A stretch of DNA of 64,000 nucleotides from Clavelina lepadiformis. Lineage: Eukaryota; Chordata; Ascidiacea; Aplousobranchia; Clavelinidae. Positions within the stretch are counted from its first letter, which is position 1. Each line of letters starts with the position of its first letter. Of the stretch, positions 12,201 through 24,200 are shown one piece after another. The stretch covers positions 5,148,501 to 5,212,500 of the forward strand of contig NC_135247.1 in assembly GCF_947623445.1 (NCBI RefSeq), written 5' to 3'. Both the position numbers and the translations under genes were made by a program. The notes under the pieces were generated by a model. The model did not search any database, was not told the origin of the DNA, and saw only the letters and a list, made by a program, of their open reading frames with translations.

Positions 12201-15200
12201 GGACTCACTGGGCTTCTTCATCCGCAAGAGATGATGTGTTTGGTCCATGGAATTTTATACTATCTCTGCGTTCCATCTGCTTTCATCTTTCTCATGATAT
12301 ACAGGTGTGGCAATGCAATTAACACACATAAACTTGTCCGTAAGTCCAGCTTTTGCAAAACTCAAATCAAACGAATTAGCAAATTATTCAAATATTAAAA
12401 ACGACCAAACTTAAAGTGATTGAAAACTAAAACAAATTTGACAAATTAAATTATGCGTTGTATGAACTCGTATGCTAAGCCTAAATCTTGTCTTATGTAA
12501 AGCTAGTTTTTCGAAACATTTTGCAAGGTACATGTTAAACTATTTGAAAGCGGTACTAGATAACAAGGTGTAGTGTTTAACATGAGTAAACTAAAATTTG
12601 CCACACGTTCATTTAGCTTGACCAACATGGACAACGTGTCATGGGGTACAAGAGAAGTAAAATCGTATTCACAACCCGAAGCCAAGCCGGTAAGTTTCAA
12701 TTCAAAACCACATATATTTCATTGGGTAATACAATAAATTCGTAACAATTTTCTAAAGGAAAACAACCCAGATAGCAACAAAAACTCAAAGGCTACCCAC
12801 ACGAAAAGTTCAAATACTACCGAAGACTCTCACAAGTGCAAAATCGGGAATATCTGTGAATGCTATTGCTGTATTAAACCGAAGGATGACGATTCCCAAC
12901 CAGCTCCAACTACTCAGCAAAATTTAACAACGCCAGTTGAAAGCCAGCCAACATCTGCTGCACTTGGTGCAGGAGGTATAATGGAGAAAGACAATGCATA
13001 AGTTTAGTTGATATAGTTTTCTGCATTCATTCGTTGTCCTCTTTTACAAGCAGGTAGTAACAACCAGTTACAAAGCATAAGTAACATGTCGAATGCAGAA
13101 CTATTTAAAACTGCTCGTGAGCTGGAAATAGATTCTGATCACCTTTCTCCGTCACAACTACGTAAAATTTTGGAAGACAAGTATGAAGTTTGCATAAAAT
13201 GTTGCAATTAATGGTTGTTGCAATTCGACATCTAAATAAATCCAGTTTCTGGCACTGTTTTTTGTCATATCGGGAAAACTTGTGTGTTTGCTGTTTGCAC
13301 TGCAGGCATCAAAACGAAGATGTGAAAAATCAGGCTGATGCAGAAGTAGCTAACGAAATAGAGTCTGTGCAACTGATCAAGGTAAATTTGATGTTCAACT
13401 TCTGTAAGTTTTAGGCTGTGTATAATCCGCAGTATAATATATGTTCTTAGTATAGTAGCTTTATATGTTGTATGCTTTTTCAGGAAACATGCGTTGATGA
13501 AAACGGCAATAAGTTTTCGTGGCTAAGAGTAGGAGCACTGGAATTTGCAGAAGAAAAGTAAGTAGGAAAAAGAGTTTTTTTCAGTTGAATACGAAACTGT
13601 TTCTGTCCAACGTTTCGAACCCTTTTTGGGTCAGTACAAAGCAAATAGTTTGAAGTTTGTTGTCAAGTGTATGGCACGACCAGAGTTGTAAGTCGACTCC
13701 GGTCGAGTTCGAGCTTAAGTTTGAACAAAAAATTAAGCCTGAATTTATACTCACGCTCTGCCACATTTACATTGAAACTTTCTTTACACGAATGCGCATG
13801 CGAGCGGAATGCTAAAAACCTCCTCCAGAGCTGAGCGCAAAGGCCCGCAATACAGCTTGTTTACAACTTTGGGCACGACAATGTGCTTGAATAAAAGATA
13901 GTAAAATAACACTTGCAACAGTAACAATAGTAGTTTTATTTATACAAGTGGCCAATTTATTTCAACCGTCGTGCTTTGAAAATTTTTGCATGCTTTCTGT
14001 TAACAACGTAGCTTGCTGCATTCACGTATATTGGCCATGTAACGAACAAATATTACAGGTCAATTGATAACAATGAAAGACTGTTTTGGCAAAAACTTAT
14101 CAAGAAGTACCTGGAACCTCTTAAAGAAAACAAGAATAAAAAACAGGAAATAGCAGGTATACAAGTACGGCAAACACTTTGTTTCATGGAAATTATGTTT
14201 CATGATGGTGAACTTTAACACAGGAAATTTAAAGGATCTTCGCAACCGGATGTCGGCAGCTTACATCATGATTAACGCTCTTTGGCTTGTCTTAAACTTC
14301 GCTTTACAATTGTCCATTACCGACGTTGCCATAGTGTTTTACATCGGAAGTACTAAAAATACAGTGAGTCCGGCTAAGAGTTGGAAGCATAAATATAGAA
14401 TTTTTAAAATTGTAAATTATAATAAATACCTTTTTACGAAGTAATTCTCGCTTGTACTTTTAGGTGAATCCAATTCAGTTTGCCTTCCTTGTATTCTTTT
14501 TCATCATTTTACTGATTCAGTTCACCTGCATGCTCTTGCATAGGTATGTTTTTGTACACAAACTATAAAAAAGAAATTTTTGTACATTAAATATAGTTAA
14601 AGAAACTGGGGAAACAACATAACTTCAGTTGCTGAATTTTTTGACATAGTATCTTCCGAACAAAGATACCTGACAGTGTTATTGACACACATTAATGAAA
14701 GGTTTCTTTTATTACTATAACCTTGTCAAATGGTAAACTCAATTCAAAAATATAAACATTAAGATAAACTTTTATAAGTGTTGAATCTTTGAAAAATTTG
14801 TCTATGACTGTGACTTAGATGGTCAACAGGAGTGCATTTACTATCAAAAACAAAACTCTACACTGGAAATGAAAAGGAAATCACAATACCCACAACAGCG
14901 AGGCATACCCACGAAGGCATACCCACAACAGCGAGGTTTCTTCCATTTTTATAAAAAGTTCATGTTTTCAATTTATAATTTTACTACTACTTTACTTTCT
15001 TTCATTTCTTTTTACAGTCCAACGACAACTCATGCAAGATACTATAACCCAACTTTTGAAAATGATTTAGACATTGCATGCTGCACTGAAGACATCGCTG
15101 GACCAAGCAACCAACAACATCAAGGTTTTTCACTTTAATTTCTATTTCTGAATTACAGTAAAATACAGTAATAGTATTCAATAGAGAAAGATCAGAAATA

Positions 15201-17705
15201 AAAACACGAAACTCACAAATGCCACATACCAAAATGCTTCTTTTTCTCTACGCAATATAAGAAGGAATATCAGGTGTCCCATAAAGTAAAAACAAGTAGA
15301 AAATAGTACATGGGATATGTCAGTTGTATATGATTGACTGGCTAACTGGGCATCGGTAATATAAAAACAAGTGTTCCTCAAATCACGTCCAAGTCACTGC
15401 ACATAGGAAGTCACTACTAATTTTTGAGTTTTCTGTTTTATAGGCTATGTTTATTTTTATAAGCGGTATATCATATATTCACAACATAATTGTATTCATT
15501 TTGTTCAGTGTAACACATTCATTCATTTTGAAAAGGTGTTTAACAAAATAAAATAGAAAAAAAGCATAAAACATTTTCACAACTTTAAGATAACTTTTTA
15601 TTAATTCACATCCAATCTACCGATGCTGTTAATTTAACTGAAATCAATAAAACTAAAAAATTCGGCTACATTTTTTATAAATACTTGACTTGAGTCAGAC
15701 TTGTGTTAAGTCGGAGACTCTTTCCTATCCATCTCTGCTGGTTACCTAATTAAAGTAACTAGTTAAAGTGGACAGCTGCACCAAACAATTCTACTGAAAA
15801 TAAAATTGTTAATTGTTTTAAAATTGGTTCAGTAATAATACAAATGAATTATGAATTTAGAGAAAATGTCTGGATTTTATCTGAATTATGACGTCAAAAA
15901 TTCAAATACCTCAAAACGTCTCAAGACGAGTTGTTTGAAGATTTGGCATTGGCAGATTGCGTTTTGCACATTTGTGCAAATTCCAAATTTCAACATGTTA
16001 ATATATTCCAGCAAGTTTTCAACTCTTTAGCTTTACAAATGAAAATTGATAATGAATTTTTATTCTCAACATAGATACTCAGTCATTTCAGTGCAGTTGG
16101 TTACTTTTAAGCTAGTTCTTGTTTATAGTAGTTACTTATCCGCGTACGAAGTTGGCTACAATAACTATACTTTGTATTTAGTTATTTCTTTGTTTATTCG
16201 TAAATTAAGTGGTTCATAGACTATAAAATGTAAGCAGGTAATCGGTTTTACTAACTTCACGTCGGTAGATACAAATCGAAAACAAAATATGAGTTACGCC
16301 TTCGTTACCAGTAGTTGCTGACATAAGTCTTGTATAAAATTTTCTAACGTCAAAAAGTCATGAAACATTATTATTTGCACTGGAACAAGAGAGGAAAAGT
16401 AAACGCCAATTACGATTAAAGTTACCGTGTGTTCGGTTTTAATTTTTTGCCAAATAAAGGATTAGATAAAATATTTTTCTCAGTCACTCATTATTAAAAT
16501 ATATTGAGTAATTGTTTCTCTTTTATCTCAAACTAGAAAACCCAAACTCAAGTATCTTGACAGAAGAAGTGAGTTCTCAAAATGCTAGAAAACCACCCAG
16601 ACGACTTAACAGAAGCCACACTACACCACAGTGAGCCTTAAAGTAGTTTTAAATCTTTGTGACAAAAACACGTAATCATAGGTATACAGTATTTACAGAT
16701 ATATGTGTTAACGGTATCTATAGCCACAGCAAACGTTGACAAAAAATATATACTGACCGCGTAGCTTTTATCACGATAACGACGAGAACGGAAAATCCCC
16801 AAAATCCTTGTGGGACAAACTGAGAAAGTATACATTAGGGAGACGAAATAAAATAGAACAAGACGATTCGGACCAATCAATTCAATCAGCTTGGACACAC
16901 GAAGAAATTGTAAGTGGCCTTTATCTTATAGTTATAACTATGATTTTAAGCTAAACACAAGACGAAGAAAAATATGTGAGCCGAAATTTTAAAACTATAA
17001 TTGCATTGGTTTGTTTTCAAAACATTAAACACTTCAAAGCATAACACTGCTTCTCATCTGTTTCTTTGGCAGGAATCTTCAGAAAGTATGGCACCAGAAA
17101 TAAGCATTCCTCGCAAACATGTTCAATTAAGTAAAATATCAGGAAGAGGACGTGTAATTGATTTTCTTGGTAGCGATGAGAGCAAAAGAACCGCTATGTG
17201 GCTTACAAGGCGAGGAATTAAAGTTCGTCGAACTATCCGAAGTACTCAAGTCGGTAGTTCCTGTGGATACATCGCTGTATATGCTGCTTGGGCAATACAT
17301 AAAGCTGCAAAACGTGGAGAGGATTGGGCAACGTGTAAAATCAAAGATCCGAGTTATAGTAAAGATTGGATTGAAAATCAAAACCAAATGCTGAGCCTCA
17401 AATATCTTGATAGAGACTTTTCAGAACAACCTGATGTAGCCAAACCCTTGCTAAACAAAGAAATTTTGTTTCTTCTTCATCACTATCATGGTCTTGAATA
17501 TTCAGATGAAAGTGTTCCTATGACGTGGTTTCATGGAACACTTTCTAGCAACATCTTCCGCGAGGGCGTACAAGATCACATAAAAAATTTTCAACTTGAA
17601 AGTGAGTTCACCGGATCTTCAAAATTACGTATCGCAATTGTAAATAGCACAAATTCAGCTCAAGGACAGCATTGGTTCACGGTTGCTTATCAACTTCATA
17701 AGTAA
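3264..17705 (+). CDS. CHS: Chitin synthase copy 1 with C-terminal cysteine-peptidase-like domain (32 exons)
   Basis: Metazoan-type (family 2 glycosyltransferase) chitin synthase, a multi-pass membrane enzyme that polymerises UDP-GlcNAc into chitin and extrudes it. Exons: 3264-3436, 4365-4515, 5037-5255, 5336-5557, 7338-7437, 7529-7805, 8682-8917, 8999-9188, 9267-9416, 9562-9681, 9774-9947, 10093-10233, 10391-10596, 10680-10886, 11158-11281, 11439-11541, 11623-11790, 11977-12064, 12151-12304, 12617-12689, 12759-12975, 13054-13180, 13306-13381, 13484-13557, 14059-14156, 14224-14363, 14464-14543, 14819-14935, 15018-15124, 16537-16630, 16765-16909, 17073-17705; total 5,184 nt, 1,727 aa. All junctions are GT-AG and phase-consistent. 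N-terminal membrane helices lead to the catalytic domain: CATMWHETEQEM, LALDGDVDF (about residue 754), GEDRW (about 857), QRRRW (about 897). Five to seven more helices, NVSWGTRE (about 1076), a Cys-rich linker and two helices (about 1295-1362) follow. The long acidic first exon is unlike copy 2. The last 210 residues are described separately. Enzyme family is certain; the exact ends of exon 2 and exons 28-31 are less so. Confidence 0.9.
4587..4992. mobile_element. hAT-type MITE with GGGAT-repeat interior, in chs1 intron 2
   Basis: The ends are a perfect 17-bp inverted repeat, CAGGCTTGTCCATGGGA, and the element is flanked by a perfect 8-bp duplication TGTATAAG (4579-4586 and 4993-5000). Inside both ends are runs of GGGAT/ATCCC in opposite orientation, so the 406-bp element can fold back on itself. 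It has no coding capacity; a Met-Asp-Gly-rich open frame reading out of it is an artefact of the repeat. The perfect termini suggest recent movement. Confidence 0.92.
5943..6550. mobile_element. hAT-type MITE in chs1 intron 4
   Basis: The ends TAGTGGTTCTTA and (inverted) CAGTGATTCTTA are imperfect inverted repeats of the common hAT CAGTGGTTCT type, and GTCGCG/CGCGAC motifs follow near each end. A perfect 8-bp duplication ACCTATAC flanks it (5935-5942 and 6551-6558). The 608-bp body has no transposase similarity. The mutated terminal base and diverged ends suggest it is older than the element in intron 2. Confidence 0.88.
8110..8612. mobile_element. GTACC/GGTAC-rich foldback-like repeat in chs1 intron 6
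   Basis: Both ends of this stretch are dense in GTACCG, GGTAC and CAGTAC words in both orientations, with an AT-rich middle. This is the composition of known non-autonomous hAT-like elements with short palindromic subterminal repeats. I could not find a target duplication or exact termini, so the boundaries are approximate. It adds about 500 bp to the intron and has no coding content. Confidence 0.45.
13681..13871. mobile_element. Small (191-bp) hAT-type MITE in chs1 intron 24
   Basis: The element starts CAGAGTTGTAA and its inverted end reads CAAAGTTGTAA. Perfect 8-bp flanking repeats GGCACGAC lie at 13673-13680 and 13872-13879. It has no coding capacity. It is the fourth transposon-like element found in introns of this gene copy. 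Confidence 0.85.
17073..17705 (+). other. Terminal exon of chitin synthase copy 1: papain/Ulp-like cysteine-peptidase-like domain
   Basis: One uninterrupted 633-bp exon encodes the last 210 residues (about 1518-1727). It has TQVGSSCGYIAVYAAWAI, a Cys at the start of a helix with a Gln five residues upstream, and ends GQHWFTVAYQL, a His-Trp on a hydrophobic strand. This is how Cys and His look in Ulp1/papain-like folds, but the order is Cys (about 1581) then His (about 1717), as in papain and opposite to Ulp1. I see no certain third catalytic residue. Joining to chitin synthase rests on phase: exon 29 ends phase 1, 16537-16630 fits phase 1 to 2, 16765-16909 fits 2 to 0, and this exon starts in phase 0. 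An alternative is a separate downstream gene, but no start codon with its own promoter is evident. Copy 2 lacks the domain. Fold assignment is by motif only. Confidence 0.6.
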
Positions 17706-17938
17706 GCACAGAAGAAGAACTTTCCTCTGTAAGTTAATTCTTTCGGAGCAACTCTGTAATATATTAGCCTTTTAGGAGTTGGCTACACGGAGACGTAATA
17801 ATTACACTTTATACTGAAAGTGTATATATACTGTAGTTATCGATCATATTGAAAGATTATTAGTGTAAAACATTTTTGTTTGCGTAGCTAGCGAAGTTTT
17901 CAAAGATTACTGATATTTTATATTGCTTGTAATTTGTT

Positions 17939-17944
17939 AATAAA
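17939..17944 (+). terminator. Probable polyadenylation signal AATAAA of chs1
   Basis: AATAAA lies 234 nt after the chs1 stop codon and is followed within about 40 nt by a T/GT-rich stretch. It is the first canonical hexamer downstream on this strand. Confidence 0.55.
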
Positions 17945-18584
17945 CAAATATGTTAATAGTTAATGATTTGTCTTTCATTTAATGTTTTGCGTGTGACAGT
18001 AAGTAGCATCTGCCAGCTGCAACTAGAAAATGCATAACTTACATTATTTGCTTAAAGTGAGTACTTTATTAAACACCGAGAAAAAGTGTATGAGTGAATA
18101 ATTTGAAAAGAACGACTCGACACAGCAATATATCGAAAACACCAGAAATGAGATGTAAGCCTTTGTGCCATCTTGTATGCTTGGAAAGGTTTTAACAACG
18201 CTGTTTCCGTATACTATCCTTGGCATCTCCTGGGTAAACACAGAATAAATATCAACGTACTAACTGAAGTAAAAGCAAGCAGCGTTGGAAAATTTGTTAT
18301 TGAAAGTGTTTAAAGTGTATAGTGTTTTTCCGCGCACTACTGCAGTGAGCGCTAAGCAGGGTGCAATTGTTTTTTAAAAGTCGCCGTTTCCTAAAATGTC
18401 TTAGCAATTGCCAAAACCAAACGTTAAAAAATACTGATTAACCATGCAAACTCTAAATAACACAAACAGTGCCGTGGAAATGGAACCAGAAAAAAGGCTG
18501 GAATTACCAAAGCACACACTTGTTGTTTCATCTTCATATAGCTACTTCTTTGACAATTGGTTTAGCTTAGAAGATATATTTCAG
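17945..18584. other. Spacer between chs1 and the relic exon
   Basis: There is no supported gene. A 50-codon frame beginning at 18443 runs into the relic exon but shows no convincing similarity to any chitin synthase exon. Confidence 0.4.
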
Positions 18585-18692
18585 AAATAACGTTTTATTC
18601 GTAAAAGTTATTTTGAGTGGGGTTTTGATGGAGCAAACCTTGCTTTTAACTCGCCGTCAATTTGATGAGAAAAACATCCGAAAAGATAGTAA
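18585..18692 (+). pseudogene. Orphan relic of chitin synthase exon 9
   Basis: The frame reads LFVKVILSGVLMEQTLLLTRR followed by Gln-Phe-Asp-Glu-Lys. In exon 9 of copy 1 the same place reads LFVKAIYSGVLIDQILLLNRR, and in copy 2 LFVKPLYGGPLIDQVLMLNRR. A splice acceptor (TTTCAG) sits at the same place and in the same phase as in both genes. The relic is closer to copy 1 (SGVL, LLL). The initial Met-Glu is replaced by Asn-Asn, no matching donor is evident and no neighbouring exon could be found. It is best read as a leftover of a third tandem copy, or of an unequal crossover between the copies. Confidence 0.8.
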
Positions 18693-18799
18693 AAATATTC
18701 CGGGACTAAGCGTTTGTTGTTGTGTGAGGTGTAACAGACACTACAGATAAAAGCATAATGCAAGATGTGGACAACAGTAGTTGGAGTAACCAAAAAAGT

Positions 18800-21220
18800 T
18801 GACTAACGTAAGATAGTTACAGTTTCAAAGATCCAAGCTAAGTGCCGTTCAAAAGAAGGTTGCCACACCAGTTCGTAAGATAAAATTAAACATGCACATA
18901 CAGTGTTTTTTTAAGGTTTGACTCTAGTGATCACTAAGAAAGTTTGAAAAGCGGAAATATCGAAATATTGTTAATATCGTTAGCAAAAGTATATTTTGAG
19001 AGTCCATTGGGAAAATCTTAGAGACCGTTTTGGTTTCTCTAAACACCTTACAAAACACTGTGCGCATATTCTGTAGAAACAAACCTACAGACTAAACCAC
19101 AAATCGAATACCTATGGTACAGAAATTAACATATCACTTATCATGTTTGCCGAAAAACTGCTGAAAAAACATTTTTGTCATTGGCGACACAAAAACTATT
19201 AAAACGAAGAACATAGAGCCAAATTCTTTTTATTCACATTGCATTATAGCACAAGTTATCTTGAATATTGTTGACATTTATGTGTTACTTAATTTACCAA
19301 CGTTATTATTAGCCTAAGTGCTCATTCATACAGGAATACAGTTTTGCGGATACGCCCAAGTAGAGTATATTGGCAAGCATTTATTGGGATTTGTTTCAAA
19401 TATATTCGGTTAAGTAACTGTTCTTCTACATGTATCTTATAGATCGTATAAGCAGAGCTGGAAAACCGCTCTTTCAAAAGAACGTCGCTCACACTCTCAC
19501 TCGTCATTGAAAACAAAAGTTTCGTTCTTGGTTTCGTTCATCTGAGAAAACGAGCTCGCTCGTTTTGCCATTCAAGCTTCCACTCTTTTGGCAATTAGGA
19601 AATATTTTCACTCTGGCGCATTTTCGAGAACCAATCGCATTCGTATGTTCCATATTTGCATTGCAAAACTTGTGTTTAACTGTAGCCTAACAATATTGCT
19701 TATCTTTATTTGTTGTAAATGTTAGGAATTTCATGAAATCCGATGCTGAAGAGTTTTTTTAGTCACATCTGCCACAAATGATTAATAGACGAGTAGATTG
19801 TGCATGAGTATAATCAAATAACTAGCATATAGTAAAATGAAAAGGATATAGGATGGCACTTTAGGGTTAACTTTTATTTTAATTTCTCTGCAAAAGCTTT
19901 CACACAAGCATCAGCTTGCTTGATAAGGTGTACTAATAGATGGCAAAAAAAACTGTCTGAAACTCAGATAACTTAGATGTCAGAAAATGAAATAACTATC
20001 TTCTCAACGAAATCTGACCAGTTAGCCCTAGAACACCAATTGCGTCAAGCTAACACGAAATAGAAAATAGCACTTGCGAAATATTGAAAATTTTCATATC
20101 AATTCGCGTTGCAAGTTTTTTACAACTCGAATCTCGAGCCTCCAGGTATACTGCTGTAAGATACGAAACTTGTTGCTTTGAGAAAATCGCCATGAAAAAA
20201 AAACAGGTTTTCACCGTATTTACAATTACACCATGGGGAACAGCTTTCGATTATTAAGCTGACGACAGATAGAAACCACCATTATCACTTGAAATAGCTC
20301 GGGTCGTAGAACGTACTAACAATTACTACCTCCTTGTAAAGTAAGACCAAGCAATAAACACGTAAGTGCCAAACTTTTCAAGAAGGAGACAAGTAAAAGG
20401 ATTCAAAATAAATAAAGCTCCACGTAGCTTATAAATATGAATAACATGACCACGTACGGTACGCTGTGACACTTAAACGTACAAAGCCCTCAATGACTAA
20501 TCATCAAAACATGTCATGGCATTTAAAAGAAACTGGGCTATTGTAGAATTATCGTGAAATTTGGGAAAGTGGAAAGCTGAAGAATGGTCGCTGTTAATGA
20601 TAACGGTATAGGCTACGTAGGTTTTGCGTGTGTGAATACAACACTGAATATTTACAAATGATTGATTAAACTATTATTTACTGAGTGACTATTCTACATT
20701 AATAGAATGAAAAGCAAATGTAGGATTAATTAATTGAAAATATCAAGCGAAACATTTGCAAAGTTTTTATATGCACGTACACATACGTGGACAAAAGTTG
20801 TTAATTGGCGTTAGCGTTAGCGCAAGAGATTCATGTTCACTACTTCACCAGTTATGAGTTTATTAGGAAAGGATAAGGGCGCCAAGCATTGTCTGATTGT
20901 CTAAAGTCAGCAGCACTTACATTAAATAGCTATCCGCCACGAATTGCGAACAAACGTGATGTTGCATTTTACGAACGCGTTTGACTGATGACGTATATTA
21001 AATCACATAGCTCGTTCTGTCATAAAAAGGAGAATGACAACTGGTTGAGAAAACACTTTCCTCAAATAGGAATGAGAAAAAGGTAGCAACGATTTAGTTA
21101 ATCGTTAACCCCTTTCATATAAGTTGGATGGCGCAAACATCTCGAGAGTCCTTTGCATATCTCTTGTTTATGTGTTGAATGTTGGTGAGATTTTGAAAAT
21201 GAGATAAAATTACAGACGAT
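18800..21220. other. Intergenic region between the chitin synthases
   Basis: There is no gene I can support. A 9-bp stem with a 2-base loop (AAAACGAGC/GCTCGTTTT, 19547-19566) lies in a C/T/G-rich patch that resembles transposon subterminal sequence, but no element ends were found. The promoter of copy 2 should lie near the right end; no clear core motif is visible. Confidence 0.4.
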
Positions 21221-24200
21221 ATGGAAGGACCGGGAATGAAACCGATATCAGACGATTACATTGACGATGACTTTTACGAGCAAGAAGAATTGATGTATGT
21301 AAAAAGTTTATTTATATTTCTTTGTTACAAACATTTACTAACGCTAACTTAAACAATTTTAATCATGCCAGTAAAATCTAATCTGCTTACTAATTAACAT
21401 TACAAATAAACTAAAGTTTGCTTTGAATTTAAAATCCTAATATTTAGTATCGAAACAGGAAACTACGCAGATACTATTCTTATTATTTCGGCGTGCTACT
21501 TAATTGTTTTCCACAAATACTTTGTTCTTTGAGGACACAGCAGTGAGTTTAGATGCTTTTGATCTAGCTATTATTACAAAATAATGAAAATAATCAAACT
21601 GTTTACTCGCGTTCATTCCATTTTAACGATGTTTGCCAAAGTCGCCATTAGTGTGTACAATATGGGTTTGTAGCAGTGCATAACAAACCGATAAATTACG
21701 TTTTTAGCAACACCGTAATACGTTCTGTTTGTAACACTATTAAAATCCATTGACATGTATCATGGCCAATTAGATACAAATTTAAGATATTCATCGTGAA
21801 GCAAAAATGAAAATACTGTGATGCTGTGAAAATACTGTAGGTATACGTCTTACTATACGTATAGCATACAAAATTGTATATACATCAATTTTTGTATTTA
21901 CTTCCGAATCTTGGTACCTCTACTGCTCATTTCGCAACAATGCATTACTCTGTCGCCCAAATTAATTTCGTCGACAAACTGTTCTACGCTCTCGTAGCTC
22001 CCCTATTTTTGTACAAGACGACAAAGCACAGACGACAGACGCACAAAACAAACAATGAGCAGGTCCAAACCTGGTATGTCATGCGATAGCGGGAGGCATC
22101 AGAAATCACCTGACGCTTAAATATGAAAAATTTAATTAGTTTTATAATGAATTTAGCTAACATGAAAAAACTTTTTACAACACCAGCAAAGTAAGCAGCT
22201 GTAAGACATATCAGTATAACATATCAGCGTAATTAACCTTTTCTCAAATGATTCCTGACTTACCTCTACATAGTACAAAGTGCAGGGTCAGATCTCCCTA
22301 TAATGTATGGATATTTACAATTTTTATATTGATTGGATTAATTATTTGTGTAACATGCGCTGATTATTTGCCGTCTATAGAGAAAAAATACCTCTATACG
22401 ACCAGTTCACAACTGAGCCACCCGAAGATGAATCAAGAACGACAAGCACTGTGCTGAAATTCTTTCAAAAGCTGCTTAAGCTTTCTTCTTATTTAATATT
22501 CGGCGGCTTGCTCTTGGCTGGAGCGCTTGTCAGTAAGGTAAAGGTTATCTTATAATCGTCACACAACTCAAACATATCAAAATATTCTTTAAAATCGTGA
22601 TTTTGCAAGAATTCACAACATCTTCTTCCACCATTTACGCTTTTAACGAATCCATGCAGGCATGTCTTATGATCTTGGTCAATAGTGCGAAACCATACCA
22701 ACAGAAAACGAATGACGAAACAACAGCCCTTGAGCATGACGTCATACGAGCATGGTCATACATCATCGTTCTAATAATGCTTTTGTTCCCCGAAGTGTTG
22801 ACCATGATGTACAGTTTATACAGAATTATAATGAAGAAAGAAGGCAGTTGTGAATGGAGCACCTACCTTTGGGTAAATTATATATATATATGGCCTGATA
22901 TATCGCAACTCATTATGATTGGCACGTTCAAGTGCCACTTAAGGTGAAGCAACATTACACCACAACATTAACCTTATTACATTGTAGGGTGGTCTATGGG
23001 AGTTTCTCCACGCAATCGGGGAATCTATCTTGATCATAAAAGTTTTGCCATATCTGGATGTCACCCTTGCTCTGCTTATGATGCCTTTGGTCGGAATCAT
23101 CCCGGCTTTTGTTCATGTGCATGCTAAAACCGTGTCTGTAACACACAGTACAGGAAAATCATCCCCGTCAAGAACTTACAGCCGTCATAAACACCTCGCA
23201 TTTGCTGTACTGGCAGCGGTAGGGTCACTAAAGAGTTCGTATAGGGCTATATGCTGTTTAAGTCGATTTTTGAAGTTCAGTAAATGGCTGTTAAGTTAGA
23301 AGAATAGTTTCCAAAAAGCTACTTTATATGCGGTAACTGTACATCAACCAGATATTGAAAGATTTATTTTGAAAATTAAAATTTCTTTATCGATTTGAAC
23401 AGGTTCTGCAAGTTGGTGGCCTGATTTGTTGCTTTGCATGCTTTTTTGCACAGCCCAACTGGTTTAAATTTCTGGAAGCAAGCAGCACCTACTTATGGGC
23501 ATTTTTTGGTAAGTTTACAATCGTATGCAACCGATAGCAATAAGCTTAAAATGTCTTATGTGAATATAGGTATCATACTGACATCACTTCGATACTGGGA
23601 AAACTTTGTCACCTGCGACTTTGAGTTTACCACAAATTTTAAAGTAAATGCAATCAACTTACACAACAAGTTGGATGACAACCGGTTTAAAACATCGTTT
23701 GTATTCTCCCTGATGAAGTGTCTGGTGCTGGTCGGAATGACGTTTCTCGTTTTTGTCGTACTCGAAAACGATACGTATATAAGCGATTATGTTAACACAA
23801 AAGTGCCCCAGGGAAGTTTATCTGGCGCCCAAAACGTTCCATATTCGACGATTCGTTACAACAAAATTATCAGCCTTCTTAGCAATGGTGGAGGACGCTC
23901 CATAACAAGGTGAAGATAAATTGTACCAACATATTATATTTTGAAAAACATTAACTTTAACGCGATACCACGTTTTATTTAGAACAAGAATCGTTCAACA
24001 GTTGTGGTACGTATTTGCCACTCAAGTGTGTACTTCTTTTGCTGCTTTCTTTTTTGGGCGTGTGTCTTGCCTGACCTTGGTCCAGAGAGAATCCTACACT
24101 TTTCCCCTTATGTTAGTTACTCCAACGTTAGCAGCATTTTCTTCAGCTCTTGGCGTTTACAAAAGTCAGTTCGTTGACCCATCTTCCATTTCCTTGCTTA

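Noticed and set aside
18443-18592. Fifty-codon frame as a relic of chitin synthase exon 8
   Set aside because: Only a few residues (SY-F-D-W) resemble exon 8; not above chance.
19452-19700. Possible hAT element beginning CAGAGCTGG
   Set aside because: The start resembles hAT ends, but no matching inverted end or 8-bp duplication could be found.
21874-22089. Plus-strand frame in chs2 intron 1
   Set aside because: No splice sites in phase with exons 1 and 2 and no family resemblance.
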